Shown: positions 1 through 7,532 of the stretch, piece by piece
Numbering within the stretch: the stretch's first letter is position 1
How the letters are laid out: each line of letters begins with the position of its first letter
Source: Paucibacter sp. TC2R-5
GTDB taxonomy: Bacteria; Pseudomonadota; Gammaproteobacteria; Burkholderiales; Burkholderiaceae_C
Reading direction: 5' to 3'
DNA length: 64,000 nt
Assembly (NCBI RefSeq): GCF_025717605.1
Contig: NZ_JAJIRQ010000002.1
Coordinates: 453,884 to 517,883, forward strand
The notes under the pieces: model-generated
Database searches by the model: none
What the model was told of the DNA's origin: nothing
What the model saw: the letters and a program-made list of their open reading frames with translations, nothing else
Position numbers and translations under genes: made by a program

Positions 1-68
1 AGCAGGCCGCCGATGATGGCGCTGGCCATATTGCCGCCGCCGATGAAGGCAATCGCTGGCTGAGTCAT
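1..68 (-). CDS. proC: pyrroline-5-carboxylate reductase, N-terminal fragment
   Basis: Only the first 22 codons are in the window; the gene runs off the left edge. The translation contains IAFIGGGNMASAIIGG, the glycine-rich NAD(P)-binding start of ProC, which reduces 1-pyrroline-5-carboxylate to proline in the last step of proline synthesis. The start is the ATG complementary to 66-68. Another Rossmann reductase is possible, but the GGGNMA segment followed by AIIGGL is very characteristic of ProC. The next minus-strand gene ends 18 bp upstream, so the two could be co-transcribed. Confidence 0.8.
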   Translation of the reverse strand, partial: MTQPAIAFIGGGNMASAIIGGL

Positions 69-86
69 AGCGGGTCCGCTTGGCGG

Positions 87-536
87 TCAGTTCGACGCAG
101 CGGCCGATGCCGCCACAGGCGCTTCGGCCGGTGCGACGGGGTTGCGCTGCACCACCACGCCGGGCGACAGCGAGATGTCATTGGCCACTGCGACCTTGGT
201 GACGAAATGCCGGGTCTCACCGAAGCAGCTGGTCGGCAGGCCGACCTTCTCCTCGTAATGCAGAGTGACGCGCTTGCCCATCACCTCGGTCAACTCGGCC
301 GCGATTGCATCATCCATGGCGGTGAACTGAAACTTCTCCACCGTCGCGCTACCGGGGATGGACACCAGCGCCAGCTCGCCCTCCCAGGTCTTGCAGATCC
401 AGCCCTTTTTGGACAGCTTTTGAATCCAGCCGGCGCGTTCACCCGAGGAGTAGCTCCAGTTCAGCGCGATATAGAAATAGCCAAAGGCCAACAGGCCGAG
501 CAGCAGCAAGGCCAGCAAAATTCTCTTCAAGGTCAT
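87..536 (-). CDS. membrane-anchored hypothetical protein
   Basis: This 149-residue protein starts with a hydrophobic stretch (about residues 5-25), then WSYSSGERAGWIQKLSKKGW and a soluble domain. The segment probably acts as an uncleaved anchor with the rest in the periplasm. The two cysteines of the soluble part (in WICKTW and TSCFGE) could form a disulfide. The C-terminal 25 residues are Ala/Pro-rich and low complexity. I do not recognise a characterised family. It lies directly upstream of proC on the same strand and downstream of a DUF4136 lipoprotein gene, so it may belong to a small envelope-related transcript. Confidence 0.7.
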   Translation of the reverse strand: MTLKRILLALLLLGLLAFGYFYIALNWSYSSGERAGWIQKLSKKGWICKTWEGELALVSIPGSATVEKFQFTAMDDAIAAELTEVMGKRVTLHYEEKVGLPTSCFGETRHFVTKVAVANDISLSPGVVVQRNPVAPAEAPVAASAAASN

Positions 537-565
537 GGCTATTCAATCGGGGGAGGGACGGGGTT

Positions 566-1171
566 TCAGGGCGCCTTGGCGGCCGGAGCCGTCGAGCCGA
601 TCGGGAATTTTACAAAAGCCGCAGCCAAGGCCCGGTTGATGGCCGCCTCGGTCTGTTCAGGTGTCAGGTGATCGGAAACGGTACCGGTCACAACACCTTC
701 CCAGACCATTTGCTTGCGCACGGCGTCAACGACGTCGATATTGAGCGTGCCTTCGGTGTATTGGGACACGCTATTCATATCGCGGTAGTAAGGCCAGGGC
801 GCATACAGGCCGCCGCGATAGCCGTAATAGCCGATGCCATAGCTGGGGCCGGGCGAGACGCGCAGCTTCTCACTCAGGCTCGCGTTGAAGTTGATCAGCA
901 ACTGGGGCGCGGCAGCGTCATAGCGCAGGCCCCGAGCCTCCAGCTCACGTTGGGCCGAGGCTTTCAGCTGGCCCGAAACAATCGTCTGGTAGCCGCTGCG
1001 GTCTGTACCCAAGGGGCTGACAAAGGCGAAGGTCTTGTATTGGCCGAAGTCGGCCGACCTGTCCATTTCCACCTGCACCTGCGGGCCGGTCGCGCAGCCA
1101 CTCAGTCCGAGTCCACCAAGGCCCAGCGTTAGGGCAAAAGTAAGGCGGAGCAGGTTTTTGCAATTCTTCAT
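566..1171 (-). CDS. DUF4136 family lipoprotein
   Basis: A 201-residue predicted outer-membrane or periplasmic lipoprotein. A short signal peptide ends in the lipobox LSGC, and the mature part has the DUF4136 pattern: an early FGQYKTFAF motif, a middle section with the ARGLRYD type of motif, and a C-terminal helix ending in AAAFVKFP. The family is widespread in Proteobacteria and its function is unknown. I chose the ATG at 1171 over an in-frame ATG four codons upstream because GGAG lies just before it. The next gene on this strand starts about 30 bp downstream. Confidence 0.8.
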   Translation of the reverse strand: MKNCKNLLRLTFALTLGLGGLGLSGCATGPQVQVEMDRSADFGQYKTFAFVSPLGTDRSGYQTIVSGQLKASAQRELEARGLRYDAAAPQLLINFNASLSEKLRVSPGPSYGIGYYGYRGGLYAPWPYYRDMNSVSQYTEGTLNIDVVDAVRKQMVWEGVVTGTVSDHLTPEQTEAAINRALAAAFVKFPIGSTAPAAKAP

Positions 1172-1268
1172 GGCGATCTCCAAGTGAGCGGTACACGCGC
1201 TGGCTGTGGCTCCCCTTTGTCAGGGGGCCGAACCAGCCGGTTTAGATATTAGCGCTTCGGCCAGCGCA

Positions 1269-3551
1269 TCAGAAAGCGGGCCCAAGCAGCAGATAGAAGC
1301 TGCTCGGCCCATTGAAGGCGCGGCCATAGCCAAAATAGAGCGGGCCGACAAAGGTATCCGTGCCGACGAAAACAGACGCCGACCGCTTCCAAGCATCCGA
1401 ATTGCTTTGAATCATGGGGCTGCCGATGCGCCCCATTTCAAGCGACAGGCCGCCATACAGCCCCTCCAGCAACTTGCCCTGAGAGAGGCGGCGGTAATAC
1501 ATCAGACGGCCCAGCGTCATTTCTTGACCCAAGAGCTGGCTGGGGGCGTAACCGGACAAACGCAAGAACCCGCCCAGCTTCAAGCTGTCATAGCCGGGAA
1601 TCCGCTCGCCGCTCAACTTGCCGCCGCCATACAAGCCAAGGTTGAAAGTGTCCTCTCCGAAGGAGTACGCCGCAATGACGCTGCTCTCCCATTTCGAGTA
1701 CGCAAAGTCGGCGCCGAGACTGGGATTGGAGTTGTACAGATTGGCGCGAAAATGCCAGCCATTGCGCGGAAACAGCACGCTGTCCAAGCGGTCCATGACC
1801 AAACTGGCCTGTACGCCGCCGGTCTTCACACGGCTGGGCTTAGGGCCCAGCAAATCATCGCCGGTATCGAGATCTTGCCGCAGGCGGCCGCTCACCATAC
1901 CCAGTCTGAACGTCCCGTACTGGTAAAAATTACGCCCGATGTCGAGGCCGACCTGCCCCGAAACGAGCGAATAAATGGCCCGTTTACGGTCGCCCTCGTA
2001 GATGGATACCAAGCGTTGGGACAGGTCCAGCGTCGGCGCAACAAACCAATTCTTGCCGGCCTCAAACGGTTGATAGAACTCGGTACGCAGCCGGTTATTG
2101 CCGCCCATGCTGATGTCGGTACGCCATTCCGCGCCCATGGTGTTGATCCAGGTCTTGCGCACCGAGGCCAAGAGATTGGCATTGGTCTCGCTACCAAAAT
2201 CGCTGTCAAGGGCAATGCCGACACGCAGATAGGTCGGCCCCCAAGACTTCTCCATGGCATCGATCGCCAGCACGCGGCGCTCGCCATCTCTGAGGGTTCG
2301 GTAATTCACATGCTCGAAGTCGCCGGTGCCATAGAGCCGGCGCATATCGGCATCCAGCTCTTCCTGGTCGATCGGCTCCTTGACGGTCGTCTGCATCACC
2401 TTTTGCGCTTCCGCCGGATTGACGCGCTTCAGATTGACAAAGCGGATCTCGTCCACTGGCATCAGATCGGCGGGTACCGGCGCACTTTGCTTGCGGCGCA
2501 GCGCAGCATATTCTTCCGCCGGCACGGAGTAACGGCTCAACTGCTCGGCTACCTTGCGAGCCGCCGCTTCGCCGAGCGGCGAAATCTTGGGCAAATTATC
2601 AAAGTCGCCGGTCGAATAATCCCCCAGCTCCGGCGAAATCAAGATGTCACCGGGCTTCAGCGAGGCAATCGAGGCCTGCACGTTTTGCTCGGTCAAGATG
2701 CTCAACATCTGCCCGGCCACACCGAAGATGCTGCTGAGCTGCTCGCGCTTGAGCAAGGGTGTGCCGACGTTGACGGCGATCACCACATCGGCACCCAGCT
2801 CGCGCGCTGCGGCGACCGGCAGATTGCTGGTCAGCATGCCGTCCACCAGCATCATGCCGTTGATCTCGGCCGGCGCCACCGCGCCGGGCACCGACATGCT
2901 GGCCCGCATCACATTGGCCATATCGCCTTCGCCGAACACCACCGCCTTGCCCGTCACCAGATCCGTGGCGACGGCGCGAAACTGAATCGGCAAGTCGTCA
3001 AAGCTGCGATAACCGCGCACCTTGGAGAGCTGCCGCAACACCGTTTCCAGTTGCACGCCCGAAACCGCACCCTTGGTCAAGGAGGCCTCGGCCGAGCCCA
3101 GGCCGATTTCCGGGCCGATGTAGTTGGCATGATCATCGGCCTTGCGGCGCATCGTCATTTCCAGCCGAGGAGGCTTCTCCTTGAACAGCTTGGCGACCGT
3201 GATGTCGGCATTGACCGCGTCCATTTCATCCACGCTCATGCCGGTCGCATAGGCGCCGCCCACCAGCGCACCCATGCTGGTGCCGGTGATGCAGTGGATA
3301 GGCACATGCAGCTCTTCCAGCACCTTCAGCACGCCGGTATGCGCGGCCCCGCGCGCGCCGCCGCCGGACAGCACCAGGCAAATCTTCGGGCGTTTGACCG
3401 GCAAGGCGTCGGCCGCAACAAGCGGCGTGGCAAGCGGAGTTTCAAGCGGAACAACAGCCGCTTCGGCGGGCTGAGCGAGGGCCAAGCCCGGCGCGGCAAG
3501 CAAGGTCAGTGCTGCGGCGATGGCCAAGGGATGACGCAGGGCTGGACTCAT
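1269..3551 (-). CDS. patatin-like phospholipase with POTRA and outer-membrane barrel (PlpD-like)
   Basis: A 760-residue protein with a signal peptide (about residues 1-26). The N-terminal patatin domain shows the oxyanion-hole motif GGGARG (63-68), the nucleophile elbow GTSMG (90-94) and an Asp in LVDGMLTSNLP that completes the Ser-Asp dyad. A short POTRA-like segment follows (EIRFVNLKRVNPAEAQKV). The last 350 residues are beta-rich and resemble the bacterial surface antigen (BamA/Omp85) barrel, ending in an aromatic residue (LLLGPAF). This is the architecture of type Vd autotransporters such as PlpD and of RssA-like lipases. Its role would be phospholipid hydrolysis at the cell surface or in the periplasm. 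A TTG start three codons upstream is possible; I prefer the ATG. It is last in a three-gene minus-strand cluster. Confidence 0.88.
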   Translation of the reverse strand: MSPALRHPLAIAAALTLLAAPGLALAQPAEAAVVPLETPLATPLVAADALPVKRPKICLVLSGGGARGAAHTGVLKVLEELHVPIHCITGTSMGALVGGAYATGMSVDEMDAVNADITVAKLFKEKPPRLEMTMRRKADDHANYIGPEIGLGSAEASLTKGAVSGVQLETVLRQLSKVRGYRSFDDLPIQFRAVATDLVTGKAVVFGEGDMANVMRASMSVPGAVAPAEINGMMLVDGMLTSNLPVAAARELGADVVIAVNVGTPLLKREQLSSIFGVAGQMLSILTEQNVQASIASLKPGDILISPELGDYSTGDFDNLPKISPLGEAAARKVAEQLSRYSVPAEEYAALRRKQSAPVPADLMPVDEIRFVNLKRVNPAEAQKVMQTTVKEPIDQEELDADMRRLYGTGDFEHVNYRTLRDGERRVLAIDAMEKSWGPTYLRVGIALDSDFGSETNANLLASVRKTWINTMGAEWRTDISMGGNNRLRTEFYQPFEAGKNWFVAPTLDLSQRLVSIYEGDRKRAIYSLVSGQVGLDIGRNFYQYGTFRLGMVSGRLRQDLDTGDDLLGPKPSRVKTGGVQASLVMDRLDSVLFPRNGWHFRANLYNSNPSLGADFAYSKWESSVIAAYSFGEDTFNLGLYGGGKLSGERIPGYDSLKLGGFLRLSGYAPSQLLGQEMTLGRLMYYRRLSQGKLLEGLYGGLSLEMGRIGSPMIQSNSDAWKRSASVFVGTDTFVGPLYFGYGRAFNGPSSFYLLLGPAF

Positions 3552-3569
3552 AAAGAACAAGGCTCTAGG

Positions 3570-4625
3570 TTAAGGCTTGGCGGCCGAGGATGCGGCGGAT
3601 GTCGGCTCGGACTTGGCTTCGGCAATTCGAATGCGGCGCGAGAAATCGGCCGCAGTGTCGGCCGCCTGGGCGCGCCGGTTGACATGAGCCCGCGCCTGCA
3701 ACTCTTCCAGGCTCAGCCCGTCCGTCACCAAGCGGTCTTGCTCATACAAATATTCGGGCACATGACCGCTGGCCAGCACTTTCCAGTTGAAGGGCAAGGT
3801 GTTGGGGTTGATGCGGGCATTGACCCACATATTGGTGGTGCAGTTGGTCGTCAGGCTGTTGTAGAAGGCCGGCGTTTCCTTCAACTCATTCATCTGCCTG
3901 ATGTACTCCAGGAACAGGCGCCGCACGCCCTCGGGGCTGGCCTTGACCCGGTAGACAAAAACGTCCTCGGGCGGGTCCTTGCGGTAATTGGTGCGCAGCC
4001 GGATCACATCGCGCTCATCGGCCACGACGTAAAACAATTCGTACTGCCGGAAGAAGCCCTTCAGCGTCGAGTAGCCCTCGCCCTTCTCGGTACGGGTTTC
4101 GATCGAAAACGCCAGATGCTGATCGTCGGCAAAAGCAAAGCTGAGAAAGACATGGGCAATATGCGGACCCATCCAATAGGTGCTGACGACGTCCACACCC
4201 TCGAGCTTGTTCAGGTCAAAGCGCCGCTCATAGTGAGCCGGCGTGAAGTCATGCTCGCTACGGTAGTCAAAATTGCGGATGTTGTGCACGGTGACGAAAT
4301 TGCCGTCGACCGTGGCAAAAGGCAAGACCGCGACCTCAGGCCGCCAATCCCTGTCGTTAGACGGCTGCAGATTGACATACCAATACAGCTGCGCCGCAAA
4401 CAGCAGCCCAAAGCCGGCCACCGCCCACCAACGCAGGCGGTGCCAAGCCGGCAGCAGTTGCGCCGTCAGGGTCAGCAAGGTGACCAGGCACAGCACCGCC
4501 AACAAGGCATAGCGCTGAGATGCCGGCGCCGGGCCGGCAAACCAAAACGCCATCGCGCCCCAGGCGGCGCACAGCAGCAGCAGCAAGGCCAGCAAGCCGC
4601 GGCCCAGATTTTCAATGACGGTCAT
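3570..4625 (-). CDS. DUF4105 / Lnb N-terminal periplasmic domain protein
   Basis: A 351-residue inner-membrane protein with three hydrophobic segments in the first about 100 residues (near 8-28, 38-58 and 68-88), then a periplasmic domain. It has the DUF4105 hallmarks: HIAHVFLSF followed by FSIETRT, and the later NSLTTNCTTN, where the Cys and the earlier His are candidate papain-like catalytic residues. In lacto-N-biosidase systems this region acts as a chaperone-like or protease-like domain; its bacterial role is undefined. It ends 18 bp before the patatin gene and follows the 198-residue periplasmic protein by about 65 bp, suggesting one operon. Confidence 0.85.
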   Translation of the reverse strand: MTVIENLGRGLLALLLLLCAAWGAMAFWFAGPAPASQRYALLAVLCLVTLLTLTAQLLPAWHRLRWWAVAGFGLLFAAQLYWYVNLQPSNDRDWRPEVAVLPFATVDGNFVTVHNIRNFDYRSEHDFTPAHYERRFDLNKLEGVDVVSTYWMGPHIAHVFLSFAFADDQHLAFSIETRTEKGEGYSTLKGFFRQYELFYVVADERDVIRLRTNYRKDPPEDVFVYRVKASPEGVRRLFLEYIRQMNELKETPAFYNSLTTNCTTNMWVNARINPNTLPFNWKVLASGHVPEYLYEQDRLVTDGLSLEELQARAHVNRRAQAADTAADFSRRIRIAEAKSEPTSAASSAAKP

Positions 4626-4691
4626 CGCCAGGCTCCGATGAAGAAAAGCTTCGTACCTGGCGAACCCTTGCGCCGCACTTGCAAAAAAAGC

Positions 4692-5288
4692 TTACTTGGC
4701 AGCTGCGCGCTCGACGTTGATGGCGATCGCTTCGGTGAAGGCAGCCCGCACTTCATCACCGACCTTCAGCTTGGAGATGTCAATGCCTTCGGGCACGGCC
4801 AGCGAGAAAGTGCGAGTAGCGCCGCGCAGCGTCGCGATGCGATCCTTCTTGTTCAATCCTTTCAACACGGCCAGCACTTCGACAGTCCGACCGGCGGCCA
4901 TGCCTGGCAGAGCACCGGAAGCGGCAACAGCGGCGCTGCTGGACTCCACGCGCTGGCGAATGCCGGTAGCCTCAACCTTTTCCAGCTTGGCCGCTACGGC
5001 GGCCATATAGCGCACCACCAACTCGTCGCCGGCGCGCACCTGGTCAAAATTCTTGATCTCGGCCGGCACCGAGATGGTCTGGGTCTCGCCCTTAGGGCCA
5101 CGCAGCGTGGCCGTACGTGCAGCTTGGTCAACCTCGATCACGGTGGCACGAACCACCACTTCACCGGCCATCAAACGAGCACCGGGAGCGCTGGCAGCGA
5201 TGCCGGCGGCGGCAACTTGCGCGTTAGCGGCAAAGGGCAGAGCCAGGGTCAATGCGCAAGCCAAAGCGATACGTGAAAGACGAGTCAT
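4692..5288 (-). CDS. periplasmic protein with two tandem repeats of a small beta domain
   Basis: A 198-residue protein with a clear signal peptide (cleavage near ANA-QVA). The mature protein holds two copies of the same unit. Copy one (about residues 46-103) runs ATVIEVDQAARTATLRG...VRAGDELVVRY. Copy two (about 132-190) runs VLAVLKGLNKKDRIATLRG...LKVGDEVRAAF. Both share an ATLRG strand and a VGDE/AGDE turn, typical of small OB- or SH3-like beta barrels. I do not know a characterised homologue. It is first in the likely operon with the DUF4105 and patatin genes. Confidence 0.78.
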   Translation of the reverse strand: MTRLSRIALACALTLALPFAANAQVAAAGIAASAPGARLMAGEVVVRATVIEVDQAARTATLRGPKGETQTISVPAEIKNFDQVRAGDELVVRYMAAVAAKLEKVEATGIRQRVESSSAAVAASGALPGMAAGRTVEVLAVLKGLNKKDRIATLRGATRTFSLAVPEGIDISKLKVGDEVRAAFTEAIAINVERAAAK

Positions 5289-5387
5289 TGCAAGTTCTCC
5301 AATAGGTTGACGGGTTTGAATCCAAGCTCATGGCAGCAGCGCTGCGTCCCATGAGACAGCGCATTCTAGGCATTAGCTTGTGACATG

Positions 5388-5405
5388 TTTGGCGGGCCCG
5401 CCAAA
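5388..5405. repeat. 18-bp perfect palindrome between two minus-strand genes
   Basis: TTTGGCGGGCCCGCCAAA is perfectly self-complementary. It lies 14 bp beyond the stop codon of the cytochrome gene and about 100 bp upstream of the 198-residue protein gene. It could form the stem of a terminator for the cytochrome transcript, but no run of T follows on that strand, so an operator is equally possible. Confidence 0.6.
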
Positions 5406-5418
5406 AAACTGCTGCACT

Positions 5419-6258
5419 TTAATTGCGTGCGTCCTTAGGTTTATTACCCGAGGCATAGTCATTCTTCGCGCCGGCGAAGGCCGGGCGTGGCTGGTGCGTC
5501 ATGAACTCAGCCACGTCGATGGCGTCTTGATCGCTGAGCGAGCCGCCCTGACCGAGCGGCATATTGTGTTTGATGAAGCCGGCCGCCGTGTAGGTGCGCG
5601 CCAAGCCGGCACCGATGTTGTAGGACGCTTCACCCCAGACCGGCGGGAACACATAGCCACCGGCCGGGTTTTTGGTGCCGGCGCCGTCCACCGCGTGGCA
5701 GACAGCGCATTTCTCGGCATAGATCGCCTTGCCATGAGCAGCATCGGGGATCAGCTTGGTGTCAACCTTGCCCATGCCCCGCCCGGCCACCTCGGTGCCG
5801 GTAGGTACGCCGTTAGACAGCCAGCGCATATACATCAGGATGGCGTTCATTTCTTTCGAGTCAAAGGCCAGGGCCTTGCCATTCATCGAGCGCTCAAAAC
5901 AGTCATTGACCCGCTCCTGCAGCGAATTGATGCGGCCGCCGCGCGCGCGGAACTCCGGGAACACACCCCACAAGCCCACATAGGGCGCGGCCCCCGGCGT
6001 GGTGCCGGCCGCCAAATGGCAGTTGCTGCAGTTCAGGCCGTTGCCGACATGTGCGGGCAACAACTTCTGGGTGTCGGTGATCAGCGTCTTGCCCAGCTTG
6101 ATCGCGTCGCCGGCCGGGCCGCTAGGGATGCTGGCCTCGTCGGGGAGCTTGAAGGCCGGCGGCTGGGCTGCGGCCTGCGCGGCTGCGGTCAGCAGCAAAC
6201 CCATGAACAGCGCGCTCATTACAGGGGCGCGACAGCGACGGGTCGAGTAAGCAGTCAT
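5419..6258 (-). CDS. dihaem c-type cytochrome, thiosulfate dehydrogenase (TsdA)-like
   Basis: A 279-residue protein with a signal peptide and two haem-attachment motifs, CSNCH and CAVCH. The region after the first haem (HLAAGTTPGAAPYVGLWGVF, then CFERSMNG and MRWLSNGVP) is the pattern of the TsdA family of periplasmic dihaem cytochromes. These couple two thiosulfates to tetrathionate, or the reverse. In Allochromatium TsdA a cysteine is an axial haem ligand, and the Cys in CFERSMNG is the obvious candidate here. I chose the ATG at 6258 because AGGGG precedes it by seven bases; the open frame extends further upstream without a start context. The TauE/SafE exporter at 7533 would fit sulfur metabolism. 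Confidence 0.82.
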   Translation of the reverse strand: MTAYSTRRCRAPVMSALFMGLLLTAAAQAAAQPPAFKLPDEASIPSGPAGDAIKLGKTLITDTQKLLPAHVGNGLNCSNCHLAAGTTPGAAPYVGLWGVFPEFRARGGRINSLQERVNDCFERSMNGKALAFDSKEMNAILMYMRWLSNGVPTGTEVAGRGMGKVDTKLIPDAAHGKAIYAEKCAVCHAVDGAGTKNPAGGYVFPPVWGEASYNIGAGLARTYTAAGFIKHNMPLGQGGSLSDQDAIDVAEFMTHQPRPAFAGAKNDYASGNKPKDARN

Positions 6259-6438
6259 GGCTAAACCCCTTTTGGCAGTGGCAGGCACAGCATAAGCGCG
6301 TTTGTTGCGCTTTGGCGGCGAATCGTAAGGGGCAAGCTTCACGGAAACCCGGTTTGAACCGCTGGCGCGCACAGGCCCAGCGGCGACAATCCGTCGCCCA
6401 TTGCCAAGCCCAAGACCAAGCCAGCGCCCCCGTTCCCG

Positions 6439-7464
6439 ATGAGCCAAGACGACCAGCATTTTGAGATGTGGTGGGACTGCCCCCACTGCCACGCCACCGG
6501 CCTGCTCGGCCTGACGCACCGCCACTGCCCTCATTGCGGCGCGGCGCAGGATGCCAGCCGGCGCTACTTTCCGCCCGAAGGCAAAGAGATCGAAGCCAAG
6601 CATCACCGCTACGTCGGCGCTGATTGGCAATGCGGTTACTGCGGCAGCCCCAACGCCGCCAGCGCCAAGTTCTGCATCAACTGCAGCGCGGGCCAAGATG
6701 GCAGCAAACCGGTGGCTCTGGTTCACGAAGGCGCCGACCAAAGCAGCCCACGCCCCTTGGCTGGCAGTGGAGCCAGCGCCGGCGCTGCTGCGACAAGCTC
6801 AGCGCCGCGCGCCCGGCATTGGCCCTGGGGCTGGCTCTTGGGCGCTGTGTTGCTGGCCCTGCTGGCCAGCGCCATCACCGCTTATCTGATGACACGCGAC
6901 AATGAGGTCAGCCTGGTGGCCAAGTCCTGGGAGCGCAGCATCGCCATCGAGCGGCTGAACGAGCTGCGCGACTCCGATTGGTGCGATCAAATGCCCAGCG
7001 ACGCCTATGGAGTGTGGCGCTCGCGTGAGCTGCGCTCGCACCGACAAGTGGCCGATGGGCAGACCTGCAGCAACGAAAGGGTCGACAACGGCGACGGCAG
7101 CTTCCGCTACCAAAAATCATGCATCACCAACTACCGCCAAGAGCCGGTCTATGACATGCGCTGCAGCTACAAAGTGCTGCGCTGGCGCACCGATAGGCAG
7201 GTCGTGGCCAATCAACTCAGCCATCCCGAGCCCACTTGGCCGACAGTCGATCTGCCCAGCCGTTTGTTTCAAAGCAAAAAAGTCGGCACCGAACGGCAAG
7301 GCGCTCAGACCGAACGCTATATGCTCAGCTTGCAAGGCCAAAGACTGCAAGACAGCTGGACTTGTACCGTCAAACCGGAGGTTTGGGCCAAGCTGAGCGT
7401 GGGCGCGCAGCTGACGCTGCCGGTACGGCTGCTTGGCGGCGCCGCTTGCGAGCGCCTGCATTGA
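6439..7464 (+). CDS. zinc-ribbon protein with a single membrane segment
   Basis: A 341-residue protein. The first 90 residues carry four CxxC knuckles (CPHC, CPHC, CGYC, CINC), enough for two zinc ribbons. A transmembrane helix follows (about residues 130-152, GWLLGAVLLALLASAITAYL). The remaining 190 residues are a soluble domain probably on the other side of the membrane, with several Cys and Trp residues (DWCDQMP, QTCSNERV, YQKSCITNYRQ, YDMRCSY). The ribbons should be cytoplasmic. I do not recognise the C-terminal domain. The gene stands alone, divergent from the cytochrome gene. Confidence 0.75.
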   Translation: MSQDDQHFEMWWDCPHCHATGLLGLTHRHCPHCGAAQDASRRYFPPEGKEIEAKHHRYVGADWQCGYCGSPNAASAKFCINCSAGQDGSKPVALVHEGADQSSPRPLAGSGASAGAAATSSAPRARHWPWGWLLGAVLLALLASAITAYLMTRDNEVSLVAKSWERSIAIERLNELRDSDWCDQMPSDAYGVWRSRELRSHRQVADGQTCSNERVDNGDGSFRYQKSCITNYRQEPVYDMRCSYKVLRWRTDRQVVANQLSHPEPTWPTVDLPSRLFQSKKVGTERQGAQTERYMLSLQGQRLQDSWTCTVKPEVWAKLSVGAQLTLPVRLLGGAACERLH

Positions 7465-7480
7465 TAGCGGGCGCATAAGC

Positions 7481-7504
7481 TTCTAACAACTTTGTTGTTT
7501 AGAA
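7481..7504. promoter_or_regulatory. near-perfect inverted repeat upstream of the TauE/SafE gene
   Basis: TTCTAACAAC, three T, then GTTGTTTAGAA: arms of 10 and 11 bp that pair except for one bulged base. The A/T-rich motif stands out against the GC-rich surroundings. It begins 17 bp after the stop of the zinc-ribbon gene and ends 29 bp before the next ATG, so it is either an operator for a dimeric regulator or a terminator. Confidence 0.55.
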
Positions 7505-7508
7505 AAAT

Positions 7509-7532
7509 CCGCGCACTCTTTACAGTGCGCGG
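7509..7532. promoter_or_regulatory. hairpin abutting the start codon of the TauE/SafE gene
   Basis: CCGCGCACT, loop CTTTAC, AGTGCGCGG: a perfect 9-bp stem whose last base is directly followed by the proposed ATG at 7533. It occupies the place of a ribosome-binding site, so it either sequesters initiation or the true start lies downstream. Confidence 0.6.

Noticed and set aside
1206-5276. A 1356-codon open frame on the plus strand
   Set aside because: It lies opposite three well-supported minus-strand genes (patatin, DUF4105 and periplasmic protein), is extremely His/Gln/Arg-rich and matches no family. It is the antisense reading of GC-rich codons.
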